Shown here: piece after piece, positions 25,521-34,859 of the stretch
How positions within the stretch are numbered: position 1 is the stretch's first letter
Layout of the letters: every line of letters begins with the position of its first letter
Assembly (NCBI RefSeq): GCF_031885415.1
Contig: NZ_CP116871.1
Span: forward strand, 2,480,001-2,544,000
Length of the DNA stretch: 64,000 nt
DNA from: Microbacterium forte
Lineage (GTDB): Bacteria > Actinomycetota > Actinomycetes > Actinomycetales > Microbacteriaceae
Direction of reading: 5' to 3'
Position numbers and translations under genes: made by a program
Notes under the pieces: model-generated
Told to the model about the DNA's origin: nothing
Database searches by the model: none
What the model saw: the letters and a program-made list of their open reading frames with translations, nothing else

Positions 25521-26969
25521 ATGTCCAAAGCGCTGAATCCGGAAGGCGTCAGGCGACGCGTCATCGCGGTGAGTATCGCCGCAGCTCTCGGAGGGTTCCT
25601 CTTCGGTTTCGACACTGCCGTGATCAACGGCGCCGTCGATGCCCTGGCCGGCGATGTCTCGGGCTTCGACCTCGGGGTCGGGCTCAAGGGCTTCGCCGTC
25701 TCGTCGGCTCTGATCGGCTGCGCGGTGGGAGCATGGTTCGCAGGCCCCATCGCGAACAAACGGGGGCGCATCCCCGTGATGGTCGTCGCCGCAGCGATGT
25801 TCTTCATCTCGGCGATCGGATCAGGACTCGCCTTCAGCGTCGTCGACCTGATCATCTGGCGGGTCATCGGCGGACTCGGCGTCGGTGCGGCATCCGTCAT
25901 CGCCCCTGCATACATCGCTGAGGTCTCACCTGCCGCGATTCGAGGACGACTGGGGTCTTTGCAGCAGCTCGCCATCGTCACGGGTATCTTCGCTGCGCTG
26001 CTGTCCGACGCCCTGCTCGCGAACATCGCAGGGGCAGCGGACCAGCCCCTGTGGGGGCTCACGGCATGGCGCTGGATGTTCATGGTCGCGGCGATCCCCG
26101 CGCTGGTCTACGGGCTGGTGTCTCTGCGGCTTCCGGAGTCACCGAGGTATCTCGTGCGCAAGGGCGATATGACACGTGCCGCAGAGGTGCTGGAGACCGT
26201 CACAGGCGCCATCGACGTCGACGCGAAGATCAAAGAGATCACCAGCACGATCGACACGGAGCGCAAGGAGTCGCTGCGCGACCTCCGCGGCAGCCGTCTC
26301 GGGCTCAAGCCGATCGTCTGGGTCGGCATCCTGCTGTCGGTGTTCCAGCAGTTCGTCGGCATCAACGTCATCTTCTACTACTCGACGACGCTGTGGCAGT
26401 CGGTCGGATTCGACGAGTCGAGCGCTCTGCTGACCTCGGTCATCACGTCGGTGACGAACATCGTGGTGACGATCATCGCGATCCTGCTCGTCGACAAGGT
26501 GGGGCGCCGCATCATGCTCCTGGTCGGTTCGGTGGGCATGACAGTGACCCTCGGGCTCATGGCCCTGGCCTTCTCGTTCGGCACTCTCGACGCCGAAGGC
26601 GCGGCGACGCTTCCCGATCCATGGGCGACAGTGGCCCTGATCTGCGCCAACGGCTTCGTGGTGTTCTTCGGAGCCACCTGGGGTCCGCTCGTGTGGGTTC
26701 TTCTGGGCGAGATCTTCCCGAACTCGATCCGTGCCGGTGCCCTTGCCGTCGCTGCGGCCGCGCAGTGGGCGGCCAACTTCTTCATCTCGACGACGTTCCC
26801 GATCTTCGCCGACATCGGCCTCACGTTCGCGTACGGCTTCTACGCGTTCTTCGCTCTGCTGTCGTTCTTCTTCGTGTACTTCAAGGTGCCGGAGACCAAA
26901 GGCAAAGAGCTCGAGGAGATGACCGACGAGCTGACGGTGGAGCGCCGGGGCACGCGCAAGGCGACGTAG
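25521..26969 (+). CDS. Sugar porter family MFS transporter
   Basis: This 482-residue permease has about 12 membrane segments. Sugar-porter signatures include the N-terminal GGFLFGFDTAVINGA, the mid-protein RLPESPRYLVRKGD after helix 6, QQFVGINVIFYYS in helix 7 and the C-terminal PETKGKELEEM. It probably imports a hexose or pentose by proton symport at the plasma membrane; the exact sugar cannot be inferred. Start at ATG 25521 follows AGAGGG. A putative -10 to -35 region would lie in the 62-bp gap after parB. No sugar-catabolic enzyme is adjacent. Confidence 0.9.
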   Translation: MSKALNPEGVRRRVIAVSIAAALGGFLFGFDTAVINGAVDALAGDVSGFDLGVGLKGFAVSSALIGCAVGAWFAGPIANKRGRIPVMVVAAAMFFISAIGSGLAFSVVDLIIWRVIGGLGVGAASVIAPAYIAEVSPAAIRGRLGSLQQLAIVTGIFAALLSDALLANIAGAADQPLWGLTAWRWMFMVAAIPALVYGLVSLRLPESPRYLVRKGDMTRAAEVLETVTGAIDVDAKIKEITSTIDTERKESLRDLRGSRLGLKPIVWVGILLSVFQQFVGINVIFYYSTTLWQSVGFDESSALLTSVITSVTNIVVTIIAILLVDKVGRRIMLLVGSVGMTVTLGLMALAFSFGTLDAEGAATLPDPWATVALICANGFVVFFGATWGPLVWVLLGEIFPNSIRAGALAVAAAAQWAANFFISTTFPIFADIGLTFAYGFYAFFALLSFFFVYFKVPETKGKELEEMTDELTVERRGTRKAT

Positions 26970-26978
26970 GCTGGAAGC

Positions 26979-27314
26979 ATGACAGAGTCCGTTCCGCGCC
27001 GCGCCAGCCTCGAAGTGCTGAGAGCAGAAGCGTCGGACGAACTCGCCGTGCTGATCCAGGAGAGGCTTCTGAGCGGAGAAGACCCCTGGGAGTTCATGGA
27101 GGAGCTGCCGAGCGTCGACGAGCTCGTCGTCTACCTGCTGCGCGCCGACAACATCACGGCGAACGACGGCGTGCGCCCGAACGCCGCCCGGCACTACCGT
27201 GTGCTTCGCCAGATCGCGCTGGAGTACCCGGAGCTCACTCCGGCGGTCTGGGGCCTTCTCGACGAGAAGCAGCGCCACCGCCGCTGGGATCCCTCGGTCG
27301 CCGACGCCTCCTGA
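26979..27314 (+). CDS. Hypothetical protein
   Basis: The product has 111 residues, starts MTESVPRRASLEVLRAEASD and lies 9 bp downstream of the sugar porter on the same strand. It is predicted soluble, acidic and mostly helical, with no signal peptide or cysteine pair. I do not recognise the family. The segment DPWEFMEELPSVDELVVYLL and the C-terminal ALEYPELTPAVWGLLDEKQR look like ordered helices of a real protein. A short gap suggests co-transcription with the transporter. Confidence 0.7.
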   Translation: MTESVPRRASLEVLRAEASDELAVLIQERLLSGEDPWEFMEELPSVDELVVYLLRADNITANDGVRPNAARHYRVLRQIALEYPELTPAVWGLLDEKQRHRRWDPSVADAS

Positions 27315-27327
27315 GGGCCGCGGAATC

Positions 27328-27855
27328 GTGCCTCGGATGCTTGTCGGCTACGACCCCACCTGGCCGGAGCAGTTCGAGAGGATCGCACGGCAGATCCGCG
27401 CTCTCGGGGATGCCGACTGGACGATCGAGCACATCGGTTCGACGGCGATCCCGGGGATGCGGGCGAAGCCCATCATCGATGTGGCCGTCAGGATCAGGGA
27501 CCTCGACGACTTCGAGATCCACAGCCAAGCTCTGCATGCCGGTGGCTGGCGGCGGGGCAGCGCCGTGCGCTCGCATCCGGTGATGATCCTCGAAGCCGAC
27601 GGCATCCGCAGTGCGATCGCGCACTTCTTCGTCGAGGGGGAGTGGGATGCCGTGCATCAGCGGCTGCTCAGGGACTGGCTGCGGTCGCATCCCGACGATG
27701 CCGACCGTTACTCCCACGCCAAGTGCGACGCGGTGGCCGCCGCCGCACGCGGTGCGTCGACTTACAACGCCGCGAAGACTCCCGTGATCCAGGAGATCGT
27801 CGACCGAGCGCGCGCAGCCCGAGGACTGCCCTCGGTGCCGGTCTACGACAAGTAG
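27328..27855 (+). CDS. GrpB family (UPF0157) nucleotidyltransferase-like protein
   Basis: The product has 175 residues from GTG 27328; ATG 27337 is the alternative. The nucleotidyltransferase-like core has YDPTWPEQFERIARQIRAL, IEHIGSTAIPGMRAKPIIDV with the conserved H-x-GST and D residues, and a helical C-terminal half. GrpB/UPF0157 proteins are occasionally fused to dephospho-CoA kinase (CoaE) but also occur alone, as here. A substrate is not established. It closes the rightward block and faces trxA, with a hairpin between. Confidence 0.85.
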   Translation: MPRMLVGYDPTWPEQFERIARQIRALGDADWTIEHIGSTAIPGMRAKPIIDVAVRIRDLDDFEIHSQALHAGGWRRGSAVRSHPVMILEADGIRSAIAHFFVEGEWDAVHQRLLRDWLRSHPDDADRYSHAKCDAVAAAARGASTYNAAKTPVIQEIVDRARAARGLPSVPVYDK

Positions 27856-27869
27856 GCGGCACGAAGAAA

Positions 27870-27899
27870 GGGCCGCCACTCCCGGAGGAGTGACGGCCC
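27870..27899. terminator. Bidirectional terminator between grpB-like gene and trxA
   Basis: GGGCCGCCACTCC pairs with GGAGTGACGGCCC (one mismatch) around CGGA. On the minus strand it is followed by TTTCTTC, a U-rich tail suited to ending the trxA transcript. Confidence 0.8.
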
Positions 27900-27913
27900 G
27901 TGTCTACGCGGGA

Positions 27914-28237
27914 TCAGCCGATGAACGCGGCGAGATCCTGCTCGAGGGCCGGCTTCGGCTTGGCGCCGATGATGGTCGTCTTGACCTCACCGCCCTGGAA
28001 CACCTTCATCGCGGGGATCGAGGTGATCTGGTACTTCATCGCCAGCTGCGGGTTCTCGTCCACGTTCAGCTTGAGGATGGTGATCTTGTCGGGGTTGTCG
28101 GCCTGGATCTGGTCCAGCACCGGCGCGACCATGCGACAGGGTCCGCACCACTCGGCCCAGAAGTCCACGAGGACGGGACCTTCGGCCTGCAGAACGTCCT
28201 GCTCCCAGGTCGCCTGGCTCGTAGCCTTTGCACTCAT
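27914..28237 (-). CDS. trxA: Thioredoxin
   Basis: This 107-residue cytosolic thioredoxin has the active site WCGPC (Cys31-Cys34) in VDFWAEWCGPCRMVAPVL, the structural Asp within VDFWAEW, and the cis-Pro loop ITSIPAMKVFQGGE. It reduces disulfides in ribonucleotide reductase, peroxiredoxins and others, and is recycled by the thioredoxin reductase encoded just upstream. The two genes are 66 bp apart in the same direction. Confidence 0.97.
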   Translation of the reverse strand: MSAKATSQATWEQDVLQAEGPVLVDFWAEWCGPCRMVAPVLDQIQADNPDKITILKLNVDENPQLAMKYQITSIPAMKVFQGGEVKTTIIGAKPKPALEQDLAAFIG

Positions 28238-28303
28238 CAGAGTTCTCCTTGTTCGAGGTTCGCCTGCTACAACAGCAGACGAGGTGAAACTGTTCCCTGC
28301 CGC

Positions 28304-29278
28304 TCAGGCGGTGATGATCTCGGCGGCCTCCGCAGCCGGGAACTCGACCGAGGCGTCTTCGAGATCGGCCAGGAAGTGCTCGGCGTCGAGGGCCGCGACC
28401 GTTCCCGAGCCCGCGGCCGTGATGGCCTGGCGGTAGGTGGGGTCGATGACGTCACCGGCGGCGAAGACACCGGGAACCGACGTGACCGACGAGCGGCCGT
28501 CGACCCAGATGGTGCCCTCTGCGGTCAGCTCGAGCTTGTCGTGCACGAGGTGCGTGCGCGGGTCGTTGCCGATCGCGATGAACAGACCGTCGAGGGCGAG
28601 ATCGCTGAGCGTGCCGTCGACCGTGTTGCGCAGCTGCACGCCCGAGACGGAGTCGCCACCGAGGATCTCGGCGACCTCGCTGTTCCACACGAACTCGATC
28701 TTCTCGTTCGCGAACGCGCGCTCCTGCATGATCTTCGACGCACGCAGGGAGTCCTTGCGGTGGATGACGTAGACCTTCTCGGCGAAGCGGGTGAGGAACG
28801 TGGCCTCTTCCATCGCCGAGTCGCCGCCGCCGACGACAGCGATCGTCTTCTCTCGGAAGAAGAAGCCGTCGCACGTGGCGCACCACGAGACGCCGTAGCC
28901 CGAGAGACGCTCTTCGCCCTCGATGCCGAGCTTGCGGTAGGCCGAGCCGGTCGCGTAGATCAGCGCCTGGGCCTCGTGCACGGTGCCACTGCCCAGCGTG
29001 ACCTTCTTGACGGGGCCGGCGAGGTCGAGCTCGGTGACGTCGTCGTAGACGACCTCGGTGCCGAACTTCTCAGCCTGCTCCTGGAACTTGGCCATGAGCT
29101 CGGGTCCCTGGATCCCCTCGGGGAAGCCGGGGTAGTTCTCGACCTCGGTGGTGTTCATCAGCTCTCCGCCGACCTCGACCGTGCTCGCGATGAGCAGCGG
29201 CTTGAGGTTCGCGCGCGCCGCGTAGATGGCGGCGGTGAATCCGGCGGGACCCGAACCGATGATGATGACCTGACGCAT
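28304..29278 (-). CDS. trxB: Thioredoxin reductase
   Basis: This FAD-dependent enzyme transfers electrons from NADPH to thioredoxin. From ATG 29278 (MRQVIIIGSGPAGFTAAIYA, preceded by GGAG) it has 324 residues. The FAD motif GSGPAG is at 8-13, the redox-active CATC at 133-136 in SWCATCDGFFF, and the NADPH-binding GGGDSAMEEATFL follows. The C-terminal FAD motif GVFAAGDVIDPTYRQ completes the fold. An open frame extends 26 codons upstream, but its sequence is not conserved-looking. The gene lies 89 bp downstream of the murJ stop codon. Confidence 0.97.
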   Translation of the reverse strand: MRQVIIIGSGPAGFTAAIYAARANLKPLLIASTVEVGGELMNTTEVENYPGFPEGIQGPELMAKFQEQAEKFGTEVVYDDVTELDLAGPVKKVTLGSGTVHEAQALIYATGSAYRKLGIEGEERLSGYGVSWCATCDGFFFREKTIAVVGGGDSAMEEATFLTRFAEKVYVIHRKDSLRASKIMQERAFANEKIEFVWNSEVAEILGGDSVSGVQLRNTVDGTLSDLALDGLFIAIGNDPRTHLVHDKLELTAEGTIWVDGRSSVTSVPGVFAAGDVIDPTYRQAITAAGSGTVAALDAEHFLADLEDASVEFPAAEAAEIITA

Positions 29279-29367
29279 GTGCTCTCCGTCGTAGATGCTG
29301 AGACGCCGAAAGACGTTCGACTGCTTCAACCAATGGTAGCCGCGCGACATTCCCACGCGAGGAGCGG

Positions 29368-30981
29368 TCAGCGACCTGGCAGGAACCGCCGCAGCATGGA
29401 GCCCGCGACCTTGAGCTCGGGGGCACGCAGCAGGGCCAGGATGCCGATGTAGACCGCCACGACGGCGATGCCGATGATGCAGGTGCCCAGGGCACCGAAG
29501 AGCTGACTCCGGAGTGTCCAGCCGTCGTCACCGCCCATGAGGAGGAACACGCCCCAGCCGGCGGCTCCCGCCGGGATCGCCGCGAGAGCGAACCGGCCGA
29601 TGGACAGCATCCACGACGCGATCTGCAGCCCGCCGATCTTGCGGTGCAGCAACCAGATCGCGAGCAGCGTCTGCGCCGTGCTCGCGATGGACTGGCCGAG
29701 GGCGACTGCTGCGGCGAGCAGGCTCGCGGGGAGAACATCGGCGGTGTAGAGGAATGACGCGAGTAGGGCCGTGCCGACGACGAGCGTGCACTGGAAGATC
29801 GTGAACCAGAAAGGCGTACGGGTGTCGTCGTAGGCGTAGAACGTCCGCTGCACGATGAACAGGATCGTCAGGGGCAGCAGTCCGATGAGGTACGCGATCA
29901 GCACCGGGGCTGCCTGGAACGTCTCGTCTATGGAACGCGTGAACACCCGGGATGCGGGAAGAGCGGCCGCTGCGACCGCGGCGATCGCGGCGATGATGAA
30001 GAACACCAGGGTGCGGATGCTGCGGCTGATGTCGGCACGCACCTCGTCGTCCCGACCGGCCGCCGCGTGCTCGCTGATCTGAGTGAAGTACGGGGTGCCG
30101 ATCGAGAGCACGATCACCGAGTACGGGAGCATGAAGACGAGCCATGCGTTCGCCATCACCGTGGTCGAAGCGTCGGTGCCCGACACCGTCGTAGCGATGC
30201 TGGTCTGGAAGAACCCCGCCGCGATGCCGGCGAGAGCCATCAGCAGGGTCCACCCGGCCAGTCGTCCCACAGTGCCGAGGCCCGCGCCTCGCCAGCGGAA
30301 GTCTGGGCGGAGCGAGAGGCCGGTGCGCCGCCAGAAGACGAGCAGAACCAGCGCCTGCAGCATGATGCCCAGGGTGGCCGTGCCTCCGAGCATCGCGGTC
30401 ATCTCGGGCGTCCAGGCGGCGGCTCTCGTAGGCACGTTGCCGAACAGGGCACCGAGCGCCAGGAAGCCGGCGATCGACGCGACGTTGTTGATGACGGGCG
30501 CCCACGTGAACGGGCCGAAGATGCGACGCGCATTGAGTGTCTCGCCGAGGAGCGCATAGATGCCGTAGAAGAGGATCTGTGGGAGACACCAATACGCGAG
30601 CGCGGTCGCCAGTGCGCGCAGCTCCTGCTGCTTGTCGGACGTCGCGAGGGCGACGAGTCCGGGGGCGGCGATCATCGCGATCGCCGTACAGACGAGGAGC
30701 ACCACCACGCCCAGCGTGAACATCTTCGAGATGAAGGCGCCGCCGCCATCGGGCTTTGCGGTGGCCTTGACGATCTGGGGCACGATGACAGCCGTCAGCA
30801 CGCCGACGGAGATCAGTTGAAAGACGCTGTTGGGGAGCTGATTCGCCACCGTGAAGGCGTCGGCAGCCTGAGAGATGGATCCGAGTACTCCGACGAGCAC
30901 GATGCTTCGGAGGAGGCCCGTCACCCGAGAGACCATGGTGCCGGCCGCGATGACGGCGCTGGCGCGCCCGAGACTACTCAT
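29368..30981 (-). CDS. murJ: Lipid II flippase MurJ family protein
   Basis: The MOP-superfamily membrane protein has 537 residues and about 14 hydrophobic helices. It begins with the typical MurJ N-terminus ASAVIAAGTMVSRVTGLLRS, with the conserved SR-x-TG region. Further features are ADAFTVANQLPNSVFQLISV and the central QRTFYAYDDTRTPF. It moves lipid II across the plasma membrane for peptidoglycan synthesis. There is no C-terminal kinase-like domain of the mycobacterial type. The gene overlaps the upstream DUF6049-type gene by 8 bp, a pairing common in actinobacteria. Confidence 0.93.
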   Translation of the reverse strand: MSSLGRASAVIAAGTMVSRVTGLLRSIVLVGVLGSISQAADAFTVANQLPNSVFQLISVGVLTAVIVPQIVKATAKPDGGGAFISKMFTLGVVVLLVCTAIAMIAAPGLVALATSDKQQELRALATALAYWCLPQILFYGIYALLGETLNARRIFGPFTWAPVINNVASIAGFLALGALFGNVPTRAAAWTPEMTAMLGGTATLGIMLQALVLLVFWRRTGLSLRPDFRWRGAGLGTVGRLAGWTLLMALAGIAAGFFQTSIATTVSGTDASTTVMANAWLVFMLPYSVIVLSIGTPYFTQISEHAAAGRDDEVRADISRSIRTLVFFIIAAIAAVAAAALPASRVFTRSIDETFQAAPVLIAYLIGLLPLTILFIVQRTFYAYDDTRTPFWFTIFQCTLVVGTALLASFLYTADVLPASLLAAAVALGQSIASTAQTLLAIWLLHRKIGGLQIASWMLSIGRFALAAIPAGAAGWGVFLLMGGDDGWTLRSQLFGALGTCIIGIAVVAVYIGILALLRAPELKVAGSMLRRFLPGR

Positions 30982-33187
30982 TCATCTCCTCGACGGCATC
31001 GGACTCGGATGTCGTCTCCTGTTCGTTCTCAGCGATGGCCTCGCGGCGCCGACGTCGGACGGTGCGGATGATGCCGAGACCGAGAAGCAGCACGATGAGG
31101 CCGCCGAAGACTCCGAGACCGATCGCCTCCCATTCGGCCCGCACCGAGACGCGGACGCTCTCCGGCTGACTGATGGGCACGCCGGTGGGGCTCGAGAGCG
31201 ACAGCGTCAGGGTGACCTCGCCGCTACCGACACGGGCCGATACGGGGACCTTGACCCTCGTGGTGGTTCCGGGCTGGATCGTCCACGGCGTCACCGACTG
31301 CACGTCGAGACGCGGGTCGCTCGGCTTGACGCTGAGCTGGATGTTCACCGGCCACGGCAGATCGTTGCGCACCGAGAACGGCAGGTCGGCGTTGGCGGAG
31401 AGCAGCTGGATGGTGCTTGCCGGAGGGATGTCGACGGCGTTCAGGGTCTCTGTCGTCGCGATGTTCACGTCGGAGACGGCGTCGTCGAATCCCTTCTCCG
31501 TGAGGCCGACCGCAGTCGCCCGCATGATCTGGATGCGCTTGGGGCTCAGCAGCAGCTGACTGTCGTCGAGGATCGTGGAGAAATCGCCGAGCACGATCTC
31601 GCTCTCGAGCATCCGCTGCAGAGCCGTCGCACGAGCCTGATCGGGATCGGTCGAGAGCGTCGCCGGAGTCTCCGGGACTGCCAGCACCTCGGCGAGACCG
31701 AATCCGAGGGAGTCGACCGACGCGACGGCCTCTCTGAGCGCCTCGGCCGTGCGCGTCTCGTCGCGGTCGAGTCCGATCAGGAGCGGTGCGGTCGGGTTCG
31801 ACTGGCCCGTCAGGGAGATGTGGGCGCTCGCCTCGGCGAGCCACTGCTGACGCGCGGCGGTGTCGTCTTCCCCTGCGGCCTGCGACAGGGCATCGGATGC
31901 TGCAGCCGAGGTGACCAGCACGCTGCGCCCATCCACACCGGCGTGCGCACCGACGGCGCCTTCGATGGCCGACGACGACAGGACCGTGACCGCGCCGTCG
32001 CTCATATACGTCGAGAAGACGTCGAGGTCGGCGGCGGACACATCGCTGCGCGGCCACAGGATTCCCGGGGTCGTTCCCTCGATGGCGGTGAGTCCGGCAT
32101 CATCGGGCAGCACAGGGCCATCGGTGGGCGGCGACGTCGGTTCGTCACTCGGTGTCGGCGCCGGCGTCGGCGCAGTGCCTTCTGACGGCACAGCGCCCTC
32201 TGTCGGTACCGAGGCCGGAGTCGGCTCAGCAGTCGCGGTGGGGGTGGGGGTGGGAGTCTCGTCTGCGGGCTCGGTGAAGTTGCTCGGGTTGAGGAACGGC
32301 GCGAGCGTCGTGGGCTGCAGGAGCGTGGGAAGGCCAGCCTGAGCCTGCGTGGTGACGTCGGCATCGGCGAACTGCAGAGCGAAGCGCTCGTTGGGCAATG
32401 CGTCGAGAAGGCGCAGCCACTCGCGGGCGCTCTGCGGCGCGGAGGATCCGAGCACCCGGATGGCGGCAGGAATCGCCGGGTCGATCGCCAGGATCGCCGA
32501 GGTTCCGCGAACTCCTTCGACGGCCGCGGTGAGTGCGCCGTCGGGGGCGGTGAGGGCACTGAGTTCGTCTGCGGTCAGGAGGGCACCGTTGTCGGGCGTG
32601 GCCGTGATCGGCACCATCACGGCGATGGGAGGGTTCGCGGCGGCGGTCACGACGAGCACCGTTGTCGACGTCACCGATCGCGCATCGTCCTGAGCATCGG
32701 TCTGTGCTCCGCTGAGGGTCGCTCGCAACGGGTAGACGCCGGGGGCGAGGTCGCCCAGAACCTCGGGCGGCAGGAAGAGGCTCGAGGTCACGGATCCCTC
32801 GGCGTCGACGGGCGCAGTCGTCTCAGAGCCGAGCTGTTCGAAGCCGCCCGTGGCGTCTGCCTCGTCGAGCCATGTCGAGACGGCGGCCTCGTCGGTGAGG
32901 GGGGTGCGGTTGAGCTCCACGGTGACGCGACCGGACGAGAGCTCGGTCCGGGAGTCGTTCTGCACGGTGATCGAGGCCGTCGTCGCGGCCCCAGGAGCGA
33001 CCGTGCCGCGGACACCGGCAGAGACGAGCAGATCGATCGACGAGCCCTCGGACTCGGCATCGGTGGCGGCGAACGCGCTGCCGGCCCCCGCGCCGGCCAG
33101 GCCGAGAACGATCGCCGAGATGACGGATCCGCGTGCCAGGCGGTGCAGGCGCGTGCGGAGGCCGTTCTCGGGGGTGGTCGCGGTCAT
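30974..33187 (-). CDS. Large secreted/membrane protein paired with MurJ (DUF6049-like)
   Basis: ATG 33187 (after GAGGAAG) gives 737 residues; the frame is open further upstream, but that part overlaps the methyltransferase gene on the other strand. A signal peptide (about 15-40, VISAIVLGLAGAGAGSAFA) leads into a large extracellular region of beta-rich domains. A low-complexity Pro/Thr stretch (around residues 300-345, TPTPTATAEPTPASVPTEG) interrupts it. A single C-terminal helix (IGLGVFGGLIVLLLGLGII) and a basic, acidic-ended tail anchor the protein. It sits immediately upstream of murJ, as DUF6049 proteins do, and is probably an envelope-biogenesis partner. The activity is unknown. Confidence 0.82.
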   Translation of the reverse strand: MTATTPENGLRTRLHRLARGSVISAIVLGLAGAGAGSAFAATDAESEGSSIDLLVSAGVRGTVAPGAATTASITVQNDSRTELSSGRVTVELNRTPLTDEAAVSTWLDEADATGGFEQLGSETTAPVDAEGSVTSSLFLPPEVLGDLAPGVYPLRATLSGAQTDAQDDARSVTSTTVLVVTAAANPPIAVMVPITATPDNGALLTADELSALTAPDGALTAAVEGVRGTSAILAIDPAIPAAIRVLGSSAPQSAREWLRLLDALPNERFALQFADADVTTQAQAGLPTLLQPTTLAPFLNPSNFTEPADETPTPTPTATAEPTPASVPTEGAVPSEGTAPTPAPTPSDEPTSPPTDGPVLPDDAGLTAIEGTTPGILWPRSDVSAADLDVFSTYMSDGAVTVLSSSAIEGAVGAHAGVDGRSVLVTSAAASDALSQAAGEDDTAARQQWLAEASAHISLTGQSNPTAPLLIGLDRDETRTAEALREAVASVDSLGFGLAEVLAVPETPATLSTDPDQARATALQRMLESEIVLGDFSTILDDSQLLLSPKRIQIMRATAVGLTEKGFDDAVSDVNIATTETLNAVDIPPASTIQLLSANADLPFSVRNDLPWPVNIQLSVKPSDPRLDVQSVTPWTIQPGTTTRVKVPVSARVGSGEVTLTLSLSSPTGVPISQPESVRVSVRAEWEAIGLGVFGGLIVLLLGLGIIRTVRRRRREAIAENEQETTSESDAVEEMNE

Positions 33188-33295
33188 GAAGGTCTTCCTC
33201 GAACGCCGGGGATCCCAGGCTGCTCGTGAGTGCTGACCTTGTGATTCTAGGCGGCTGGCTGAATGAGAACCCTGAAGACGCGTAGAGTGACGGCC

Positions 33296-34819
33296 GTGTC
33301 CGACACCCTCGCCCCCACGCCCGATCCGCTCCGCAGCACCGCGCTCGCCGCGGATCTCGACGACGCGGATCTGCGTTCGGAGCCTCTTCGCCGACTGTGG
33401 GGAGAAGAGGAGGACGACGCGCTGGCCAGAGGCATGCGTGAGCCGATCCTGCGCTCGATCGCCGGTGACGGCGGTGTGCTCGCCACGCTCGGCAGGCTGC
33501 TGGTGCTCGGAATGCCGCAGCCGCTCGCCGCGGTGACCGCGGCTCTGCCGAGACTCGGCGCCGACGGCCTCGCCGCTCTCGGTCTCGCACGCATCGAGGG
33601 GAGCGACGTGGTTCCCACCTCGCTTCTGCGGCCGCAGTCGTTCGTCGACTCGGATGGGTTCGGTGAATGGTGGATCGCCAGCGATCTGGATGAGGTGGCG
33701 CTCGACGGCGCGCTTCCGGCGGATCACGTTCTCGGCGTCGGCGGAGCCTCGCGCACCCTCGCCGAGATCATCATGCCGATCGAGGTCGACCGCGCTCTCG
33801 ATCTGGGCACAGGGTGCGGCATCCAGGCACTTCTGGTCGCTCGCCACGCAGGCTCGGTCGTGGCCACCGACATCTCGGCGCGTGCCCTCGCCTATGCCGA
33901 GTTGAACGCCCAGCTGAACGGCGTCACGAACATCGAGTTCCGCCTGGGCAGCATGTTCGACCCGGTGGAGGGGGAGGCGTTCGACCTGATCGTCTCGAAC
34001 CCGCCCTTCGTGATCACCCCGCGCGCAGAGGGCGTGCCCGAATACGAGTACCGCGACGGAGGGCTCGTCGGCGACGCCCTCGTCGAGCAGTTCCTGCGCG
34101 CGGTTCCGTCCTTCCTGACTCCTGGGGGTGTGGCGCAGCTGCTCGGCAACTGGGAGTCACGCGGGGGTCAGGTGGCGTTGACCGGACGTTCCGGTTTCGA
34201 CCGCCTCTCTTCCTGGGTTCCCGCCGACCTCGACCTGTGGGTGATCCAGCGTGAAGAGCTCTCGCCGCTCGGATACGCAGAACTGTGGATCCGGGATGGG
34301 GGCACGACGCCGCGGGATGCCGCGTTCACTCCGCTCCTCACGGCGTGGCTCGATGACTTCACCGCCCGCGGCGTCACCGCGGTCGGATTCGGCTACATCC
34401 TGGTGCGCCGGCCGGTTGCCGACGGCATCCCGCTGCGCCGTCTCGAGCGCGTGACGCAACCCGTCTCGAATGTGGGCGCCGCACTGCGCGCGGGCCTCGC
34501 CGCACACGATGTCCTCGCGGCCGGACTGCCCGCCACGCTGCTCGTCGCTCCCGACGTCACCGAGGCACGCCATCTGCTCCCCGGCAACGACGACCCGAGC
34601 ATCATCGAACTCCGACAGGGCGGGGGATTCGCCCGCACGATCACGGTCGATCCCGCGCTCGCCGGTTTCGTCGGAGCGTGCGACGGCGACCTCACCGTCG
34701 TGCAGATCGTCTCGGCCCTCGCCGACCTGTTCGAGGTGCCGCTCGTCGAGCTGTGGGCCGACCTCGAACCCCGTATCCGGCAGCTCGTGCTCGACGGCCT
34801 GCTGGTTCCGGGGGAGTGA
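33296..34819 (+). CDS. SAM-dependent methyltransferase with N6-adenine/glutamine-type NPPF motif
   Basis: This 507-residue protein starts at GTG 33296 (MSDTLAPTPDPL). An N-terminal winged-helix-like domain (about 20-150) precedes a class I methyltransferase fold: ALDLGTGCGIQALLVARHAG binds SAM, VVATDISARALAYAELNA follows, and FDLIVSNPPFVI supplies the NPPF catalytic motif. That motif is typical of enzymes that methylate planar nitrogens in nucleic acid bases or Gln side chains (RlmG/RsmC/PrmC-like). A long C-terminal extension is specific to an actinobacterial subfamily. The substrate is probably rRNA, but this cannot be proven. It is divergent from the DUF6049-like gene. Confidence 0.85.
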   Translation: MSDTLAPTPDPLRSTALAADLDDADLRSEPLRRLWGEEEDDALARGMREPILRSIAGDGGVLATLGRLLVLGMPQPLAAVTAALPRLGADGLAALGLARIEGSDVVPTSLLRPQSFVDSDGFGEWWIASDLDEVALDGALPADHVLGVGGASRTLAEIIMPIEVDRALDLGTGCGIQALLVARHAGSVVATDISARALAYAELNAQLNGVTNIEFRLGSMFDPVEGEAFDLIVSNPPFVITPRAEGVPEYEYRDGGLVGDALVEQFLRAVPSFLTPGGVAQLLGNWESRGGQVALTGRSGFDRLSSWVPADLDLWVIQREELSPLGYAELWIRDGGTTPRDAAFTPLLTAWLDDFTARGVTAVGFGYILVRRPVADGIPLRRLERVTQPVSNVGAALRAGLAAHDVLAAGLPATLLVAPDVTEARHLLPGNDDPSIIELRQGGGFARTITVDPALAGFVGACDGDLTVVQIVSALADLFEVPLVELWADLEPRIRQLVLDGLLVPGE

Positions 34820-34859
34820 TGACGGAATACCGCACCCCATCTATGCGTTCGAATACACC

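Noticed and set aside
33188..33847. N-terminal extension of the MurJ-partner frame
   Set aside because: The extension overlaps the methyltransferase gene and lacks conserved sequence. A signal peptide directly after ATG 33187 shows the true start.
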